64,000 bases of DNA from DASYDU01 sp050248495 (GCA_050248495.1 JBFWSG010000025.1:1-64000), one strand, 5' to 3'; positions 9,071 through 18,232 are shown, counted from the first letter of the stretch. A program made the numbers and translations. The notes: a model not told the origin generated them from the sequence alone.

Positions 9071-10129
9071 CTAGTCGTTGCGGTCGGACGGTGGCGGCTC
9101 GCTGCAAAAATTAACAAAGGCTTCGCGGGCGCGGGTAACCTGGTCCGCGGTGACCGTGAGCAAGCGATGGCGGCCGTCGCTAGCGGCAACAAAGGTCGTG
9201 CGGCCGTCGTCGGAAATGGTGACGCGACCCGGCGGGCTGACGTCGAAGTAACCGCGCGCGGGCCTGAGGGCGTAGAGCGCGGACGTGAGATCCCAGGCGG
9301 GCCGATTGTGGGGCGGCGGGTTGTACAGTCGGTAGGCCTCGGCGATCGGATGGTGCGCGACGTAGGCGAAATCGTTGTCGATGCTTTCCGCGGGATACTC
9401 GATCGCGCGGCCGACTTCGAACCCGCTCCAGACGATCGGCGTCGGCCAGTCTCGCGCCAATCGCTGAGCCGCGGCGACGTCCTCGACGATGTTGTACTCC
9501 GCGCCCGGCGGCTCTTGCGTCAAGCGATCGGGCGAGAACCAGCCGCCCATCACCGATAGCAGTCGGACTTTTTGCTTCACGAGCTCACGACCCGGGAGCG
9601 GTGAAATGTCATCCGGTGCTGAATCCAACAGCCGCGCGAGGTTCGTCGAGAAGCCGACCTGAACGATCGAGACCGAGTCGTCGGCTTGCCCTGCGAGAGT
9701 CTTCCGCAGAACGTCGACGGCAGGCGGCGGAAGGCTGCCATCTGAGAATCGATGGGGAAACCGCAGCTCGCGGCCGTCGCGCTCTTCGGCCAGCTGGAGG
9801 AACTTGCCGGCGTCTTTGGTGGCACCGTCGCGGACCAATCCAACCGGAATCTCACCCCGCCCGTAGAAGCGATTGGTCGCGTCGACGAATGCGGCGGCGA
9901 GTCGGTTGTCCTTCGACACCGTGACGGCGAGCAGCCGGCATTCGCCGCGCGACTGGAGGGCGTGCAGCATCGCCAGGGCCAGGGCGTCGTCGACGTCGTT
10001 GCCCATGTCGGTGTCGAAGATGATCGGCACCGGCTCCTTGGCTGCACTCGGCGGCGACTGGCCGAGGGGAACAACCAGGAGGACGACGAGTGCGGCAACC
10101 CGACGGCCGACATTTAGCTGCTTGGACAT
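9071..10129 (-). CDS. exported inosine-uridine preferring nucleoside hydrolase family protein
   Basis: N-ribohydrolase fold protein; family members cleave the glycosidic bond of nucleosides using a calcium ion held by an aspartate cluster. The cluster is visible as IFDTDMGNDVDDALALAML near the N-terminus of the mature protein, and EYNIVEDVAAAQRL plus WDLTSALYALRP later match the second half of the fold. A signal peptide (VAALVVLLVVPLGQ, then AAK) precedes it, so the protein acts outside the cytoplasm. The ATG at 10127-10129 is chosen because the signal peptide then has a normal short basic start. Length is about 352 residues. It diverges from the PP2C gene. The substrate may be a nucleoside or another ribosyl compound. 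Confidence 0.87.
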   Translation of the reverse strand: MSKQLNVGRRVAALVVLLVVPLGQSPPSAAKEPVPIIFDTDMGNDVDDALALAMLHALQSRGECRLLAVTVSKDNRLAAAFVDATNRFYGRGEIPVGLVRDGATKDAGKFLQLAEERDGRELRFPHRFSDGSLPPPAVDVLRKTLAGQADDSVSIVQVGFSTNLARLLDSAPDDISPLPGRELVKQKVRLLSVMGGWFSPDRLTQEPPGAEYNIVEDVAAAQRLARDWPTPIVWSGFEVGRAIEYPAESIDNDFAYVAHHPIAEAYRLYNPPPHNRPAWDLTSALYALRPARGYFDVSPPGRVTISDDGRTTFVAASDGRHRLLTVTADQVTRAREAFVNFCSEPPPSDRND

Positions 10130-10356
10130 GAGAGGCTCTCGACGTGCGCAAGGCATGGCAATTCCACGCCAACGAAATCGCGGGCGGCGGACAATTCCGG
10201 ATGCGGCAACACTGCTACGGCAACGACGGTCAATATACCGCGCATCGAGTCAGCCCGTCGGCCGCTGGCGGCATTGGCATTCGCAGATCAACGACCGCCG
10301 AAAGACTCGCATTTTCGCGCGGCAAAGCGCATACTGAGGTCCAAACGAGGGTCACC

Positions 10357-11253
10357 ATGGCGGAACACGACAGCGAAACCGTGGATAACGTCTCCCCAGC
10401 CCTGGCCGCAGCCAAATACTTCGTCAAACGCGCGGAGCTGCTGGCCTACGAATTCGGGGCGGCCACGCATCCGGGGCTCAAGCGCACCGAGAACCAGGAC
10501 CACTACATCGTGCTGCGGCGGACGCGGACGCAGCAGTTGCTGCTCACCAATGTGCCGACCGAAGAGCTCTCGATGCCCACGGATGAGGCGTTCGGGATGG
10601 CGGTGGCGGACGGAATGGGGGGCGCGGGTCGCGGCGGATTGGCGAGCCGGCTGGCGATTCGCGAGGCCTGGGACCTTGCCGGCCGGACGACCAGCTGGCT
10701 GATGAAGCTCCGCGACGTCAACACACAGGAGCTCACCGAGCGGGTCGAAGGCTTCGTGTACATGATGCAGCAGGCGTTCGTCCACGAATTCGAGCACAAC
10801 CCTGATTTCGTCAACAGCGGCACCACCTGGACGTCGGCCTACATGGTCAGCTCGTTTGCGATCGTGGCCCAGATCGGCGACTCGCCGAGCTTCTTGTGGC
10901 GGGATGGCACGTTCCGCCGGCTTACGACCGACCATACGATTGAGCAGGAGTTCATCGCGGCGGGCGTGGCACCCGAGGTGGCGGGAAAATACAGCCACAT
11001 GCTCACGCGGTGCCTGCGGTACGACGCGCTCAAGGATCGGCCCGACATTTATCACGTGCGGCTGCAGCCGAACGATCAGCTGCTGCTGTGCACCGATGGG
11101 CTCACGGACATGGTGAGCGAAAACGTGATCGCCGAGTGCGTCGACGCTTCGCCCGACGCGCAAACGGCCTGCGACGCGCTGGTATCGCTCGCGCTCGATG
11201 CCGGTGGACGGGACAACGTGACCGCGGTGCTGGCCCGGGCTCGGCTCAAGTAG
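10357..11253 (+). CDS. PP2C-family Ser/Thr protein phosphatase
   Basis: Metal-dependent PPM phosphatase that removes phosphate from Ser/Thr residues, the usual counterpart of Hanks-type kinases. Motifs in order are RTENQDHY (residues 43-50), VADGMGG (83-89), IGDSPSFLWRDG, LLLCTDGLTDMVSE and GGRDNVTAV, giving the aspartates that hold two metal ions. The ATG at 10357 has GAGG at a suitable distance; the upstream open frame from 10144 is not convincing. Length is 298 residues with no membrane segment, so it is cytosolic. It is not next to a kinase; the nearest kinase in the window is at 43.7 kb. An insertion (residues 55-75) separates the first two motifs. Confidence 0.92.
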   Translation: MAEHDSETVDNVSPALAAAKYFVKRAELLAYEFGAATHPGLKRTENQDHYIVLRRTRTQQLLLTNVPTEELSMPTDEAFGMAVADGMGGAGRGGLASRLAIREAWDLAGRTTSWLMKLRDVNTQELTERVEGFVYMMQQAFVHEFEHNPDFVNSGTTWTSAYMVSSFAIVAQIGDSPSFLWRDGTFRRLTTDHTIEQEFIAAGVAPEVAGKYSHMLTRCLRYDALKDRPDIYHVRLQPNDQLLLCTDGLTDMVSENVIAECVDASPDAQTACDALVSLALDAGGRDNVTAVLARARLK

Positions 11254-11319
11254 CCGGTCAGGCCACTCGACATACTTCGACATTATTTGGGGCAGCCAGA
11301 TTCAAATCGGAGGTCCAAG

Positions 11320-12969
11320 ATGCGTCGCGTATCTACGCTGGGTTCGATGATCGTGCTCGTGTGCTTCGCGGCGGCGGCCAACGGCGAACAGCAGGTGAAA
11401 CTGCAAAGCGGCGCCACACTGGTGGGCAACGTCAGCACGGAGGGCAGCGACCTGGTGGTGGACGTCGACGGGGCAAAGATTCCGGTGCCGTTCAAGGACG
11501 TGGCGTCGGTCACGCCCGCGAGTCAGGGCCAGGCGCGCGACGCCGAGCGGCTGTTGATCAAAGCCATCGAGGCCCAGATGCTGACCGATGATGAAAAGGT
11601 CGACACCGGGCTCTTCGCCGAGGCGTTTCGACTGGCGCCCGACGATCCGCGGACCGCGTTCTGGTACGCTCGCAGCCTGGTGAAAGCCGGCTTCGGCAAG
11701 GGGGCGAATGAAGTGTTCGAGCCGCGGCGCGAGGCGATCGTCGCGGCGTATCCGGGCGCGGCCGATCGGCTCGCCGACCAGATCCAAGAGCGGCTGGCTT
11801 TAGAGAAACTGCCGGCCCCGCTCGTTGCGCGGCTCGATGAGATCTCGGCTGCCGCGAAGCAGCCCGCTCCCATCAACGCGGAAAAAACTGCCTACGCGGC
11901 CTACTTCCAGTTAATCGACCAGGCGGGTGAGCCGATCGAGCGGTCGGATTTCGAGATCCAATCCAATGGCGAAGAGGGGAATCTGGAATCGTTCGCGGAT
12001 GGCCATCATCTGTATACTTTCGCGCGCGATCGCCATTTCGGCGACAATCCCTGCCAGCTGAACGTTTCGCGGCCGGGGCTGGTGAGCGCGTCCTTTAGCT
12101 TCGAAGGGGGCACGCGAGGCGCTCAGAATGTGGGCGTCCTGAAAGTGACGCGGCTCAGCGAAAAAGATCGCAAGCCGGTGACTTTCAAAGTCCTCGACCC
12201 CGCGGGCCAGCCTCTCTCGGGAGCGACCATCACGCTGAATGCCGTCCGGCAGCGCGGAAACTCCGACGCGATTGCGCCGCTGCAGGTGAACGCCGACGGC
12301 GTGGCCAGCGCCACTCTGTACCCGAACCAGTATTACTGCCAGGTGTCGCGGAAGGCCTACAACCCGATCTCGCAGCCGCTCACCGTACCGCTCGAAGGCG
12401 AAGAGCCTGTTGCAGTCGAAGCGAAGCTCTACCCGGCAATTCAAGCTACGATCAAGGTCGAATGGCAAGCGAGAGCGATCACGCATCCGGGCATGCCGCC
12501 CGTGGCGGAGAGCTCTCTGACCAGCGGCGAATTCGAACAGACGATCGACGGGACCGGTGCGGCTGGAATGCCGGTGGGCCGATTTGGAATCCCGTGGGTC
12601 CGCCTGATGCAGTCCGAGGACCAATTGCAACTGCAGTTCATGGACCGCAGCATGTTCGGGCCCTCGGAGCCGGCCTGGGTCGGCCGCCTCGCGCCGGAGA
12701 CGCAAGGCAAGGATAATAAAAAACTCGACGCGCAGGTCAACGCAGAACTTTTCGATGTGCTCTCGCTCGACGAGCTCGATGCGCTGGCGCAAGAATTCAA
12801 GATCGATCGGGTGGAATTCGGCGGCATGCCCCGTCCGAACGGACAGCTAACGCTGCCGATCGAAGCAGGCGACATTTATTTGGGAAGGATCATGGGGCAC
12901 GTTCCGGAGACCAACCGGCCGGCCATGATCGAATTTAAGCTGCTGGCCACCGAGGTCGTGCGGCCGTAA
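11320..12969 (+). CDS. exported protein with carboxypeptidase-regulatory-like repeats
   Basis: A 549-residue secreted protein of planctomycete character. CGGAGGT lies just before the ATG at 11320 and a signal peptide (LGSMIVLVCFAAAANG) follows. The first 55 mature residues form a short beta module (VKLQSGATLVGNVSTEG) often seen at the start of planctomycete secreted proteins. An alpha-helical, TPR-like part covers about 70-190, and two Ig/CarboxypepD-like segments follow (VTFKVLDPAGQPLSGATITL near residue 285). No catalytic motif is seen. It lies 66 bases after the PP2C gene on the same strand. A structural or surface role is the most one can infer. Confidence 0.75.
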   Translation: MRRVSTLGSMIVLVCFAAAANGEQQVKLQSGATLVGNVSTEGSDLVVDVDGAKIPVPFKDVASVTPASQGQARDAERLLIKAIEAQMLTDDEKVDTGLFAEAFRLAPDDPRTAFWYARSLVKAGFGKGANEVFEPRREAIVAAYPGAADRLADQIQERLALEKLPAPLVARLDEISAAAKQPAPINAEKTAYAAYFQLIDQAGEPIERSDFEIQSNGEEGNLESFADGHHLYTFARDRHFGDNPCQLNVSRPGLVSASFSFEGGTRGAQNVGVLKVTRLSEKDRKPVTFKVLDPAGQPLSGATITLNAVRQRGNSDAIAPLQVNADGVASATLYPNQYYCQVSRKAYNPISQPLTVPLEGEEPVAVEAKLYPAIQATIKVEWQARAITHPGMPPVAESSLTSGEFEQTIDGTGAAGMPVGRFGIPWVRLMQSEDQLQLQFMDRSMFGPSEPAWVGRLAPETQGKDNKKLDAQVNAELFDVLSLDELDALAQEFKIDRVEFGGMPRPNGQLTLPIEAGDIYLGRIMGHVPETNRPAMIEFKLLATEVVRP

Positions 12970-12979
12970 GCGCGCTCGC

Positions 12980-13004
12980 CCGGCACGACGATTGTTCGTG
13001 CCGG
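12980..13004. terminator. hairpin after the exported protein gene
   Basis: Perfect nine-base stem CCGGCACGA / TCGTGCCGG with a seven-base loop, ten bases after the stop codon. The T-run after it is weak (TTTT seven bases later), so it is only a probable intrinsic terminator. Confidence 0.45.
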
Positions 13005-13068
13005 TAAACATTTTCATGCCGGAAACCTGGCCGAAGCTGATTGACCGCCGTCGCGGCCGGCCGTATAT

Positions 13069-13093
13069 TTAACCATTGAGTTAATTAACCATT
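13069..13093 (+). promoter_or_regulatory. putative ArsR operator: two TTAACCATT direct repeats
   Basis: TTAACCATT occurs at 13069-13077 and 13085-13093, 16 bases apart, around a TTAATTAA palindrome, ending 12 bases before the ArsR start codon. The AT-rich repeats stand out in a GC-rich setting and sit where an autoregulatory operator/promoter is expected. Confidence 0.5.
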
Positions 13094-13105
13094 TGGTGTA
13101 TTATC

Positions 13106-13513
13106 ATGACCGACACGCTCAGTCAGACGTTTGCGGCCCTGGCGGATCCGACGCGGCGGGCGATGCTCGCGCGGCTCTCGCGGGGCGAGGCCAGCGTGAC
13201 GGAGCTCGCTCAGCCGTTTCTCGACGAGATGAGCCTGCCCGCCGTCACTAAGCACTTGAAGGTGCTCGAACGGGCCGGGCTGATCACCAAGGGCCGCGAG
13301 GCGCAGTGGCGTCCCTGCCGGCTCAACGCCGATCCGTTCCGCGACGTCGCCGATTGGATGCAGCAGTATCGAGCGATGTGGGAAGAGAGTTTTGATCGGC
13401 TCGATGCGTATTTGAAAACCGTTACGGCGAAGAAGCAAGCCGCCGCCAAGAAATCCGCGAAAGGCAAAACGAAAGGCCAACCGAAAGGAACCAGAGATGG
13501 TCGCCAGAAATAA
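13106..13513 (+). CDS. ArsR-family winged-helix transcriptional regulator
   Basis: 135-residue regulator with the ArsR/SmtB winged helix: FAALADPTRRAMLARLSRG, then the recognition region MSLPAVTKHLKVLERAGLI. There are no metal-binding cysteines, so it belongs to the non-metal branch commonly paired with SRPBCC genes. A lysine-rich tail (from about residue 110, KKQAAAKKSAKGK) may add DNA affinity. The gene overlaps the next by 17 bases, so translation is probably coupled. The repeats just upstream suggest autoregulation. The ligand is unknown. Confidence 0.9.
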   Translation: MTDTLSQTFAALADPTRRAMLARLSRGEASVTELAQPFLDEMSLPAVTKHLKVLERAGLITKGREAQWRPCRLNADPFRDVADWMQQYRAMWEESFDRLDAYLKTVTAKKQAAAKKSAKGKTKGQPKGTRDGRQK

Positions 13514-14453
13514 ATCGAACGAGATTCGCATCATCCGGACGTACGACGCGGCGGTGGAGGACGTGTGGGATGCCTGGACCGATCCGGAGCAGGTGGCGCA
13601 GTGGTGGGGGCCGCGCGGCTTTACGCTCACCCATCACAGCAAGGAGCTGCGGCCGGGCGGCATCTGGCACTACACCATGCACGGTCCGGACGGCACCGAC
13701 TTTCCAAACAAAACGCTCTACCACGAAGTCGAGCTGCACAAGAAGCTCGTGTACGACCACGGCGGATACGACGAGCGGAAACCGCTGTTTCGCGTGACCG
13801 TGTTCTTCAAGGCGCTCGGGCCCGAGAAGACAGAGATGGACATGACGATGGCATTCCCGTCGGTCGAGCAGGCGGAAGAAATCGGCAAGTTCATCAAGCA
13901 GGTGGGTGGCAACTCGACCTGGGACCGACTGGCGGAATACCTCGAAAAGGAATCGACCGGCAAGGAAGAGTTCGTGATCAACCGCACGTTCGACGCGCCG
14001 ATCGACGTGATGTTCGAGATGTGGACCGAACCAAATCACCTTTCGCAATGGCTGCCGCCGACCGGGTTCACGATGCAGCTCATCAAGTCGGAGATCGAGC
14101 CGGGAAAACGGACCTTTTGGATGATGACCAACGGCGCGGACGTGACAATGTACGGTTACTGCGACTACCAGAAGATCGAGAAGCCGCACACGATCGTCTA
14201 CACGCAGCAGTTCGCCGACGAGCACGAGAACGTGTCGCGTCACCCGCACGCGCCCGTCTGGCCGCAAACGATGCTCACCACCGTCACCTTGACAGAGGAA
14301 GGCCCGGAGAGAACGCGGGTGACCGTGACCTGGGAACCACACGGGGCGACGACGCGCGCGGAGCTCGAAGCATTCATCAACGGGAAGGCCGGCATGACGT
14401 GGGGCTGGACGGGCTCGTTCGACAGGCTCGAAGCGCTCTTGTCGCGCGGCTGA
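13497..14453 (+). CDS. tandem SRPBCC (AHSA1-like) domain protein
   Basis: 318 residues containing two copies of the START/SRPBCC hydrophobic-pocket fold. Domain 1 (about 10-155) starts IIRTYDAAVEDVWDAWTDPE with WWGPRGFTL; domain 2 (about 157-316) starts VINRTFDAPIDVMFEMWTEP with WLPPTGFTM and ends GWTGSFDRLEALL. Single-domain relatives are about 150 residues, so this looks like an internal fusion of two family members. It overlaps the ArsR gene by 17 bases; ArsR-SRPBCC pairs are common and usually respond to a small hydrophobic molecule. Binding rather than catalysis is the likely role. No signal peptide is present. Confidence 0.9.
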   Translation: MVARNKSNEIRIIRTYDAAVEDVWDAWTDPEQVAQWWGPRGFTLTHHSKELRPGGIWHYTMHGPDGTDFPNKTLYHEVELHKKLVYDHGGYDERKPLFRVTVFFKALGPEKTEMDMTMAFPSVEQAEEIGKFIKQVGGNSTWDRLAEYLEKESTGKEEFVINRTFDAPIDVMFEMWTEPNHLSQWLPPTGFTMQLIKSEIEPGKRTFWMMTNGADVTMYGYCDYQKIEKPHTIVYTQQFADEHENVSRHPHAPVWPQTMLTTVTLTEEGPERTRVTVTWEPHGATTRAELEAFINGKAGMTWGWTGSFDRLEALLSRG

Positions 14454-14590
14454 CAATTCATCCATGGGTGGCTTGTGGTAGAGGCCGAGCCGAGCTCCCA
14501 GGCGTTCTTGCAACCGAGTCAACGTCTGGGGGCTCGCTGTCGCTCGACCACCAGCCACACGGCGTGCGCTCGAAGCGCTCTTGTCGCGCG
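14426..14590. repeat. 23-base direct repeat of an SRPBCC gene end, in a 341-base intergenic stretch
   Basis: Bases 14426-14448, the last codons of the SRPBCC gene, recur exactly at 14568-14590, and a TGA follows each copy. The gap 14454-14794 holds no convincing gene; the second copy may be a relic of a duplicated SRPBCC gene end. Confidence 0.6.
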
Positions 14591-14794
14591 AGTGACGTTC
14601 TGGCGGCGTGCGTCAATTGGCACCGTGGGCGTGCGAATTCGGCCGCTTGTAGCGGTTATTCCGCGGCTCGATTGGCAATCAGCAAGGGTTGACCTATCTT
14701 ACAGGCGCAGGGAACGCGCGCATTCTTGCGCAGGCACTCGGCGGCCGGATTGCCGCCACGGGTCATTCTTTCACGGCCGCTGCGAGGAGAGGTT

Positions 14795-15703
14795 ATGGGT
14801 CGCCACCGTTGGGTTGCCGCTGGTGTCGTTTTGTTTTTGAGTCTACAGAGCGCGGTCGCGTTCGCTGCCGAAGATGCCGCCGTTCGCGCTTCCTCGGACG
14901 CCTTCATCAAAGTGTTTGACGCCGGCGACGCGAAGGCGGTCGCCGCGCTGTGGACGCCCGACGGGACGCTTGTGGATGCAGGCGGCGAAACGTTTGCCGG
15001 GCGGGCAGCGATTGAAGCCGCGTACACCGAGTTCTTTCAGGCCAACCCCGGCGCGAAAATGCAAGTCGTCATCGACTCGGTGCGGATGCTCGGCCGCGAT
15101 GCAGCCATCGAAGAAGGGCAAGCCACGGTTTCGCTCCCCTCCGGTGATACGAGCGGCCCTGCTCGATATACCGCAGTGCATGTCAAACAGGACGGCAAGT
15201 GGTTGATGGCGGCAGTGCACGAAGCGCCGAGCGCGCCGGCCACGGCCAGTTCGCAGCTCGCGGATCTCGACTGGCTGGTGGGAACCTGGTCGGCCGAGGA
15301 ACGAGGCGCCACGTCGACGGCCACCTGCCAATGGCTCGCCAACAAGACGTTCCTCGAACGCAAGTACACCGTAACGGCTGCCGATCACACCACGACCTCG
15401 GGCGTGCAATTGATCGGGCTCGACCCGCGGACGGGCGGCATCGTCTCCTGGGGATTCAACTCGGACGGCGGCCGGACGATGGGCACCTGGCTGCAGCATC
15501 CGAACGGCTGGGCGATCGAATCGGTCGGCCTGAGCGCCGACGGCGCCGACACCCGCGCGGTCAACGTGCTCACGAAGCTCGATGAGAATGCCTACAGCTG
15601 GCAGTCGATGGGCCGAAGCGTCGCCGGAGCACCGCTGCCCGATCTGGATGAGATCATCTTCCGCCGCTCTGCCGATCAAGCGAGCAACGCGGCCGGCAAA
15701 TGA
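14795..15703 (+). CDS. exported SnoaL-like / nuclear transport factor 2 fold protein
   Basis: 302-residue secreted protein. GAGGAGAGG precedes the ATG at 14795 and a signal peptide (VAAGVVLFLSLQSAVAFAAE) follows. Residues about 26-150 form a SnoaL/SgcJ-type NTF2 fold, recognised from ASSDAFIKVFDAGDAKAVAA, LWTPDGTLVDAGGE and the closing strand YTAVHVKQDGKWLMAAVHE. The second half (about 160-295) resembles a lipocalin-like domain beginning LADLDWLVGTWSAEE. The combination is common in planctomycetes; activity is unknown. No partner gene is obvious, though another secreted-protein gene follows after 55 bases. Confidence 0.8.
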   Translation: MGRHRWVAAGVVLFLSLQSAVAFAAEDAAVRASSDAFIKVFDAGDAKAVAALWTPDGTLVDAGGETFAGRAAIEAAYTEFFQANPGAKMQVVIDSVRMLGRDAAIEEGQATVSLPSGDTSGPARYTAVHVKQDGKWLMAAVHEAPSAPATASSQLADLDWLVGTWSAEERGATSTATCQWLANKTFLERKYTVTAADHTTTSGVQLIGLDPRTGGIVSWGFNSDGGRTMGTWLQHPNGWAIESVGLSADGADTRAVNVLTKLDENAYSWQSMGRSVAGAPLPDLDEIIFRRSADQASNAAGK

Positions 15704-15758
15704 CATCACCGAGTCAAGCACACAAAATCAATTCCAACTTTGCATAAGTGAGTTCATC

Positions 15759-17384
15759 ATGTTTCGTCATCGCCTCGCCCATCTGTTGGCGCTCATGCTG
15801 TTGGTTGGTTCACAGTCCCCGTCGTTCGGCCGCGGTTTTGGCGGGGGCGGTGGCGGGTTTCATGGAGGCGGAGGATTTGGCGGAGGTGGTTTTGGCGGAG
15901 GCGGCTACCACGGCGGCGGTGGGTTTGGTGGGGGCGGCTTCGGCGGTGGTGGTTATGGCGGAGGCGGTTTCCACGGTTACGGCGGCGGTGGATATGGAGG
16001 CGGTGGCTTCGGCGGCGGCGATTTGGGCCGCGACGGCTTCGGGGGCGGCGGTCAATTCGGCGGCTTGAGCGGCGTCGACGGCGCCGGACGCGCTGGGTTC
16101 GGCGGCGGTGCTTATGGTGATCTTGGCCGTGGTGGATATGGCGCGGGTGCCGGCGGTTTCGGCGGCGACGGTCGATTCGGCGCTGGTGGCTTTGGCGGCT
16201 ATGGCGCCGCTCCATCGCGCGGCCAATTGAACAGCTTCCTCGGCCTGCCGTCGGACGAAGGCATGCACGGCATGGTCAATAATCCGTTCGTCCACGCGGG
16301 CGGTTCGGCGAATCTCGGCGGCGACGCCTTCAACGTTCAGCACGGCAGCGTCGAAGGACCCCGTGGCGGCGAGGCAGCCGGAACCGCCGTCGAAGGACCA
16401 CGCGGCAACGTCGCGGCTCGCGGCGCGGCGGTCGGGCCGAATGGCGGAGTCGTGGCCGGGCGCGGTGTGGAAGGCGCGGGCGGCGGCTCGGTGAAGCAAG
16501 GCGTGGCGGTGGGTCCGAATGGCCGCGTGGCCGGCGGAACGGTCGCGCGTGGGCCGCAGGGTGGCGTCGCGGCGCGCGGCGCCGTGGCGGGGCCGAACGG
16601 TTGGGCGGCCGGATTCGCGCGGGTTTCGCCCTCGCAGCGGTATGCCACGGCCGGCTCGGTCCGCGGCAACTGGAATCATTGGAATTATTTTGGTCCCGGC
16701 TGGTATGGCGATCATCCCGGCGCGTGGTTCTGCGCGGGGTGGGCCGCGGGACAGTACTGGTGGCCCTGCACGTGGCCGGCGCTCTATGGCTGGTTCGCGT
16801 TCCCGAACGACTATCCGATTTACTACAACTACGGCAGCAACGTCTTGTATCAGGATGACGGCGTGTACGTCGACGGCGTCGATCAGGGCACACCGCAAGA
16901 GTATTACGGCCAGGCACAAACGCTTGCCGACAACGGCGCGCAGGCCAATGCCTCGACCCAGGACAGCGAGAACTGGCTGCCGCTGGGTGTGTTCCTGCTC
17001 ACCAAGCCGGGCGAGAAGGACTCGCACGATGTGTTCCAGCTGGCGATCAACAAACAGGGCATCATCCGCGGCAACTTCCAGGACTCGGCCGACAACGTGA
17101 CCGAAGCGGTCCAGGGCTCGGCCGACCTGAAGACGCAGCGGGTGGCTTTCACCGTGGGCGACAAGAAGTCGACAGTCATCGAGACGGGACTGTACAATCT
17201 CACCAAGGACGAAGCGCCGGCGCTGATCCACTTCGGCCAGGACCGCACGGAGCAGTGGCTCTTGGTACGGATGAAAAATCCGGATGCTACGCCGAATACT
17301 TCGACCGGAGCGGCCGCGACAAGTAACAGTACTGGGGTCCCGGCCGGGACATCGACTCCGGCGGCAGTGAACGAGCCGTTCTAA
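15759..17384 (+). CDS. exported glycine-rich protein with conserved C-terminal domain
   Basis: 541 residues in three parts. After a signal peptide (LLALMLLVGSQSPSFG) comes an extreme glycine-rich segment to about residue 150 made of GGGGFGG/GGYHGGGG units. A second repeat zone (about 195-285) uses motifs such as VEGPRGG and VGPNGGVVAG. An aromatic stretch (HWNYFGPGWYGDHPG and YWWPCTWPALYGWFAF) then leads to a globular C-terminal domain (about 400-520, LGVFLLTKPGEKDSHDVFQL). It resembles surface or matrix proteins found in planctomycetes. The encoding DNA at 15835-16215 is highly repetitive, which creates long false frames on the other strand. Confidence 0.75.
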   Translation: MFRHRLAHLLALMLLVGSQSPSFGRGFGGGGGGFHGGGGFGGGGFGGGGYHGGGGFGGGGFGGGGYGGGGFHGYGGGGYGGGGFGGGDLGRDGFGGGGQFGGLSGVDGAGRAGFGGGAYGDLGRGGYGAGAGGFGGDGRFGAGGFGGYGAAPSRGQLNSFLGLPSDEGMHGMVNNPFVHAGGSANLGGDAFNVQHGSVEGPRGGEAAGTAVEGPRGNVAARGAAVGPNGGVVAGRGVEGAGGGSVKQGVAVGPNGRVAGGTVARGPQGGVAARGAVAGPNGWAAGFARVSPSQRYATAGSVRGNWNHWNYFGPGWYGDHPGAWFCAGWAAGQYWWPCTWPALYGWFAFPNDYPIYYNYGSNVLYQDDGVYVDGVDQGTPQEYYGQAQTLADNGAQANASTQDSENWLPLGVFLLTKPGEKDSHDVFQLAINKQGIIRGNFQDSADNVTEAVQGSADLKTQRVAFTVGDKKSTVIETGLYNLTKDEAPALIHFGQDRTEQWLLVRMKNPDATPNTSTGAAATSNSTGVPAGTSTPAAVNEPF

Positions 17385-17424
17385 CGAGCATGGAGCCACG
17401 CCGCGGGCGGGGGCTATAGAGAGC

Positions 17425-18192
17425 ATGGATGAACCGCCGCAAGAGACGAATGGCCCGCAGGAAACCCTCGTCGCGGCGCGTGGTCACCGGAGCCGGCGGC
17501 GGATGATTGTGCAGTTTGTCGCCTGCGTGTTGGTGTTGTGGCTGGTGATGGCGTACCTGCTGGTGCCGACCGGCTGGAAACTCTACGCCCGCGAGCATCC
17601 GGCGCTGGATGCGAGTCCGCGGATCACCGAAACGAGCGACCATCATCCAGGCGATCCGCTGAATGTCGCCTTGATCGGCACGCGCGAACAGCTCGACGCC
17701 ATCATGCAGGCGGCCGATTGGCACTCGGCCGCGGCGCTGGGCCTCAAGAGCGACCTCAAGATCGGCATCGATACGGTCCTCTCGCGGCCGGATGTCGACG
17801 CGCCGGTGAGCAGCCTGTATTTGTTCGGCCGCAAAGAGGACGCGGCTTTCGAGCAGCCGGTCGGAGACAATCCGCGGCATCGACATCACGTGCGCTTCTG
17901 GAAGCTGGACGAGCCAAGCCAGGATGGCCGGCCGATCTGGATCGGTTCGGCGGTGTACGATGCGCACGTCGGTTTCAGCCGCACCACGGGACAGATCACG
18001 CATGTCACGGCGGCGGACGTCGACCAGGAGCGCGACTATCTGTTCCAGTGTCTGGAAAAGACCGGCGACCTGGCGAAGTTCGAGGACCTTCCCGGCTTCC
18101 ATACGCAGCTTGCCGGTAAGAACGGCGGCGGCGATCCGTGGAAGACCGATGGCGATTTGTATCTCGGGATCATCGCCGAGTCGGTGAAGTAG
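17425..18192 (+). CDS. LssY C-terminal-domain membrane-anchored protein
   Basis: 255 residues with one N-terminal membrane segment (VQFVACVLVLWLVMAYLLVP, about 30-50) and an outside LssY-C-like domain: PLNVALIGTREQLDAIMQAA, then VSSLYLFGRKEDAAFEQ, RHHVRFWKL and IWIGSAVYDAHVGFS. In longer proteins this domain is attached to a PAP2/DedA part; here it stands alone. Function of the domain is unknown. The gene follows the glycine-rich gene by 40 bases and precedes a small membrane protein by 40 bases, suggesting one transcript. Confidence 0.8.
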   Translation: MDEPPQETNGPQETLVAARGHRSRRRMIVQFVACVLVLWLVMAYLLVPTGWKLYAREHPALDASPRITETSDHHPGDPLNVALIGTREQLDAIMQAADWHSAAALGLKSDLKIGIDTVLSRPDVDAPVSSLYLFGRKEDAAFEQPVGDNPRHRHHVRFWKLDEPSQDGRPIWIGSAVYDAHVGFSRTTGQITHVTAADVDQERDYLFQCLEKTGDLAKFEDLPGFHTQLAGKNGGGDPWKTDGDLYLGIIAESVK

Positions 18193-18232
18193 AGTCTCTT
18201 GTGACGCGCCCGCGAGCCGGCAGCGATCTTCG

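Noticed and set aside
12980..12996. Second sigma-54-like string CCGGCACGACGATTGTT before the ArsR gene
   Set aside because: GT replaces the essential GC at -12 and the bases form a hairpin stem instead.
15835..16215. CRISPR-like regularity
   Set aside because: The repeats are in-frame glycine codons of one gene with no unique spacers.
15810..17426. Minus-strand frame of 538 codons
   Set aside because: It is opposite the glycine-rich gene; its length comes from the repeat and GC bias.
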